64,000 nt of DNA from Amblyornis subalaris (lineage: Eukaryota; Chordata; Aves; Passeriformes; Ptilonorhynchidae): contig JACAXG010000012.1 of the NCBI GenBank assembly GCA_018881555.1, forward strand, positions 12,124,181 through 12,188,180. The letters run 5' to 3'. Within the stretch, counting starts at the first letter, position 1. Each line of letters begins with the position of its first letter. The notes under the pieces were generated by a model. The model did not search any database. It saw nothing but the letters and a program-made list of their open reading frames with translations, and was not told where the DNA came from. Shown piece after piece: positions 62,201 to 64,000 of this stretch. A program made the translations under genes and the position numbers.

Positions 62201-64000
62201 TGGGGGCCCGGGAAGGCAGCAGCTCTGCGAACAGCNCCAAGTCCCAACACCCAGCTGAGTTTTTCCATATCACACTACTCAAACTGTCTGTTCAATCAGT
62301 GTCTTTGCTCCCTCCTGTTCTTGCAAGCCCGTTGGTACTCACAAATAATGCACAAATCTTTCAGTTTGCATAGCCAAGGGTACTTGTTCCTTTGGGCTGT
62401 AAATCTTTTCATTAAGTTTGCATCACCTCAGTTTTTAGGGGCTCTTACTTTACACAGGCGAGATTTATGCCCCTGTTGTAAATGCCTGACTAATATCAGG
62501 GGCATCCAAAAAGCGGTACCCCCTTTTTCAACAAAGCAAACCTGAGAAGAGTAAGCTGCAGGTGGCCCTTCTCTGGCGCTGTCCCGCCTCTCCACGGTCA
62601 CCAGTCCATCCTTGCCATGGCTGCCTGTGCCATACGTGTCAGCACAGTCTGTACACATGTGCATTTGTGCCTCTGTGCAGTTCTGGCCTGTCATTTTCCT
62701 GAAACCCCAAGGTATTTATCAGACTTGGGGAGATTTTCACTCTTCTCAACAAATGGCAGATTGTTGACCTTGATCAAGTTTGTGCAGTGAGATTTGGTTT
62801 TAGTGAATAAATGAATGAGCGCGATTTTTCCCTCAAATCCAATAGAAATACACTTTATCTTGCAATTTCCATGAAAGAGCATTTTTAGGCATTTTAAGTG
62901 TAATGTATGTTTTGGAATGTAGTGTCTGAGCTGAAAGTCCTGTGATTTATGTCTTCTTGAATTTCCCCATTATATGCATAAGTAAGGCTGTTTCAGTGGC
63001 ATTTTTGAATTCAGAGTCCAGGCAATCAAGGAGTTTTCATCTTGTTAATTCATTTGCCTATTTACTTGTATTCCTCAATATTTTTATTCTCTTCTTAAGA
63101 TCTGGATATTAGCAATTATCCCCTAATGATTTTATCCTTTCTTGTTATGAAATTACAGAGATTTTTTTCGAGCCATTTTGAGCACTATAAGGAATAAGTC
63201 AGTATGGATGTGCCATATTTCAATGTTATATATTCATGAAAATTGTCAGCAAAGACACTGACAAATTTGATAGACCTATTCAATAATATCATCTTCCAGG
63301 CCAGACAAACCTCCCCATATGAGCATTGATTAGATCAAGTCTCAGCAGCCGAATGCCAGCAGAGAAGCTGATGGAAGGGGGAAGAAGGCATTTTCAGCCC
63401 AAATTGTCTCGTTTGGTGAAAAATGTGCATCCAGAAATGGTCAGTTTGGTCTGTATTTTTGGGTTCCTCAGTGGTGGTAAATTCTCCCTTGGCAGCAGCC
63501 TCAGGTGGTGCCTCCTGGGGTCTTGGTTAGTCCTGGAACTCCCTTGCAGGCAGTGCCTTGGCCCATCTTGCCGATGCTGTTGCTGTGCCCAGAATCGATA
63601 ACGAGCACAAAATGCTGCATGTCTGCTCATGGCTGCTCTGTTCCCTGCTCTCCCTCCTGATTTCCCATGGGATTTCAAATCTGCATGAGAGTCTTGGATC
63701 TTTTTCAGACCACTTCCTGGCACTGGGGTCTTCCTGGCACTACCGGAGGTGCTCAGGCGAGTAATCCAGCAGATGGTTGTGTTGCCCAAGCAAACCCAGT
63801 GCTCCACCAAAAAGGGCAAAATCCATCTGTGTCAACACATCATCTTCCCTCGGCTGGGGCAGGGCTGTGGGATAAAGGCCATGAGAGCCATTGCAGATTA
63901 CAAGGATAAAGCAGAGTCTCGGACTCTTCAATGAGTCTCTTCAAAAGTCCAAGAGTCTTAGATTCCAAAATAAATACAATCCAGTCACAGCCATCTTCAT
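59247..64000 (+). other. TMEFF2: TMEFF2 intron (5' part), continuing past the window end
   Basis: This is non-coding sequence after the linker exon. I searched the frames here for the EGF-like domain and the transmembrane segment of TMEFF2 and saw neither, so the next exon lies to the right. The first 3 kb contain 12 isolated N bases, an unusual density compared with the rest of the window. A purine-rich stretch covers about 60790-61250. A short alternating purine/pyrimidine run (GTGTGTGTGCGCGCAC) with an N beside it lies at 59866-59882. I recognise no mobile element and no second gene; short frames on both strands look like chance. Confidence 0.85.

Noticed and set aside
63922..63957. 7-bp inverted repeat GACTCTT/AAGAGTC near the window end
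   Set aside because: Too short to distinguish from chance in 64 kb.
1..64000. CRISPR array, phage, plasmid, bacterial operon or integrated retrovirus
   Set aside because: No regularly spaced repeats, no dense coding, no paired LTRs and no gag/pol/env-like frames were seen; the spliced TMEFF2 exons fix the context as a vertebrate gene.

Overview
This window is vertebrate nuclear DNA, almost certainly from a bird. The only gene I can support is the middle part of TMEFF2 (tomoregulin-2), on the + strand. Three exons are recognisable: 37848-37944, 57921-58069 and 59187-59246. Each has canonical AG/GT borders and they join in one reading frame. The joined 102-residue stretch is the second follistatin-like module of TMEFF2, with ten cysteines split 3+7 over two exons, followed by a threonine-rich linker. 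I find no signal peptide, first follistatin module, EGF-like domain, transmembrane segment or UTR. The gene therefore continues beyond both ends of the window.

The bird assignment rests on repeats. Two SINE copies (about 17830-17976 and 48262-48392) start with a tRNA-Ile(AAU)-derived head and end in a CR1-type 3' tail. That architecture is known to me from songbirds (TguSINE1-type), so a passerine is my best guess. Two older CR1 LINE remnants (about 6270-6720 and 23255-23715), both antisense to the gene, and a low overall repeat load also fit an avian genome. Isolated single N bases show that this is a draft or consensus-masked assembly.

Layout: 1-37847 is the 3' part of a large TMEFF2 intron. 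It holds the two CR1 remnants, one SINE, two small minisatellites at 16.6 and 17.35 kb, a GC-richer patch near 18.7-20.0 kb, and an overlapping direct/inverted repeat at 25.04 kb. The first exon follows. 37945-57920 is a 19,976-bp intron inside the follistatin module, with a pyrimidine tract, a 39-bp tandem duplication, the second SINE and a G-run. The Kazal-bearing exon, a 1,117-bp intron and the 60-nt linker exon come next. 59247-64000 is the start of the next intron, part of which is unusually dense in ambiguous bases.

None of the many short open frames in the introns looks like a real gene; the longest is 195 codons. I saw no functional RNA gene, CRISPR array, phage or plasmid feature, and no convincing new system. 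The most interesting signals are the phase-1/phase-1 symmetry of the follistatin-module exon pair and of the linker exon, the composite SINEs, the 25-kb repeat, and the sharp cluster of N bases at 57.6-62.2 kb.
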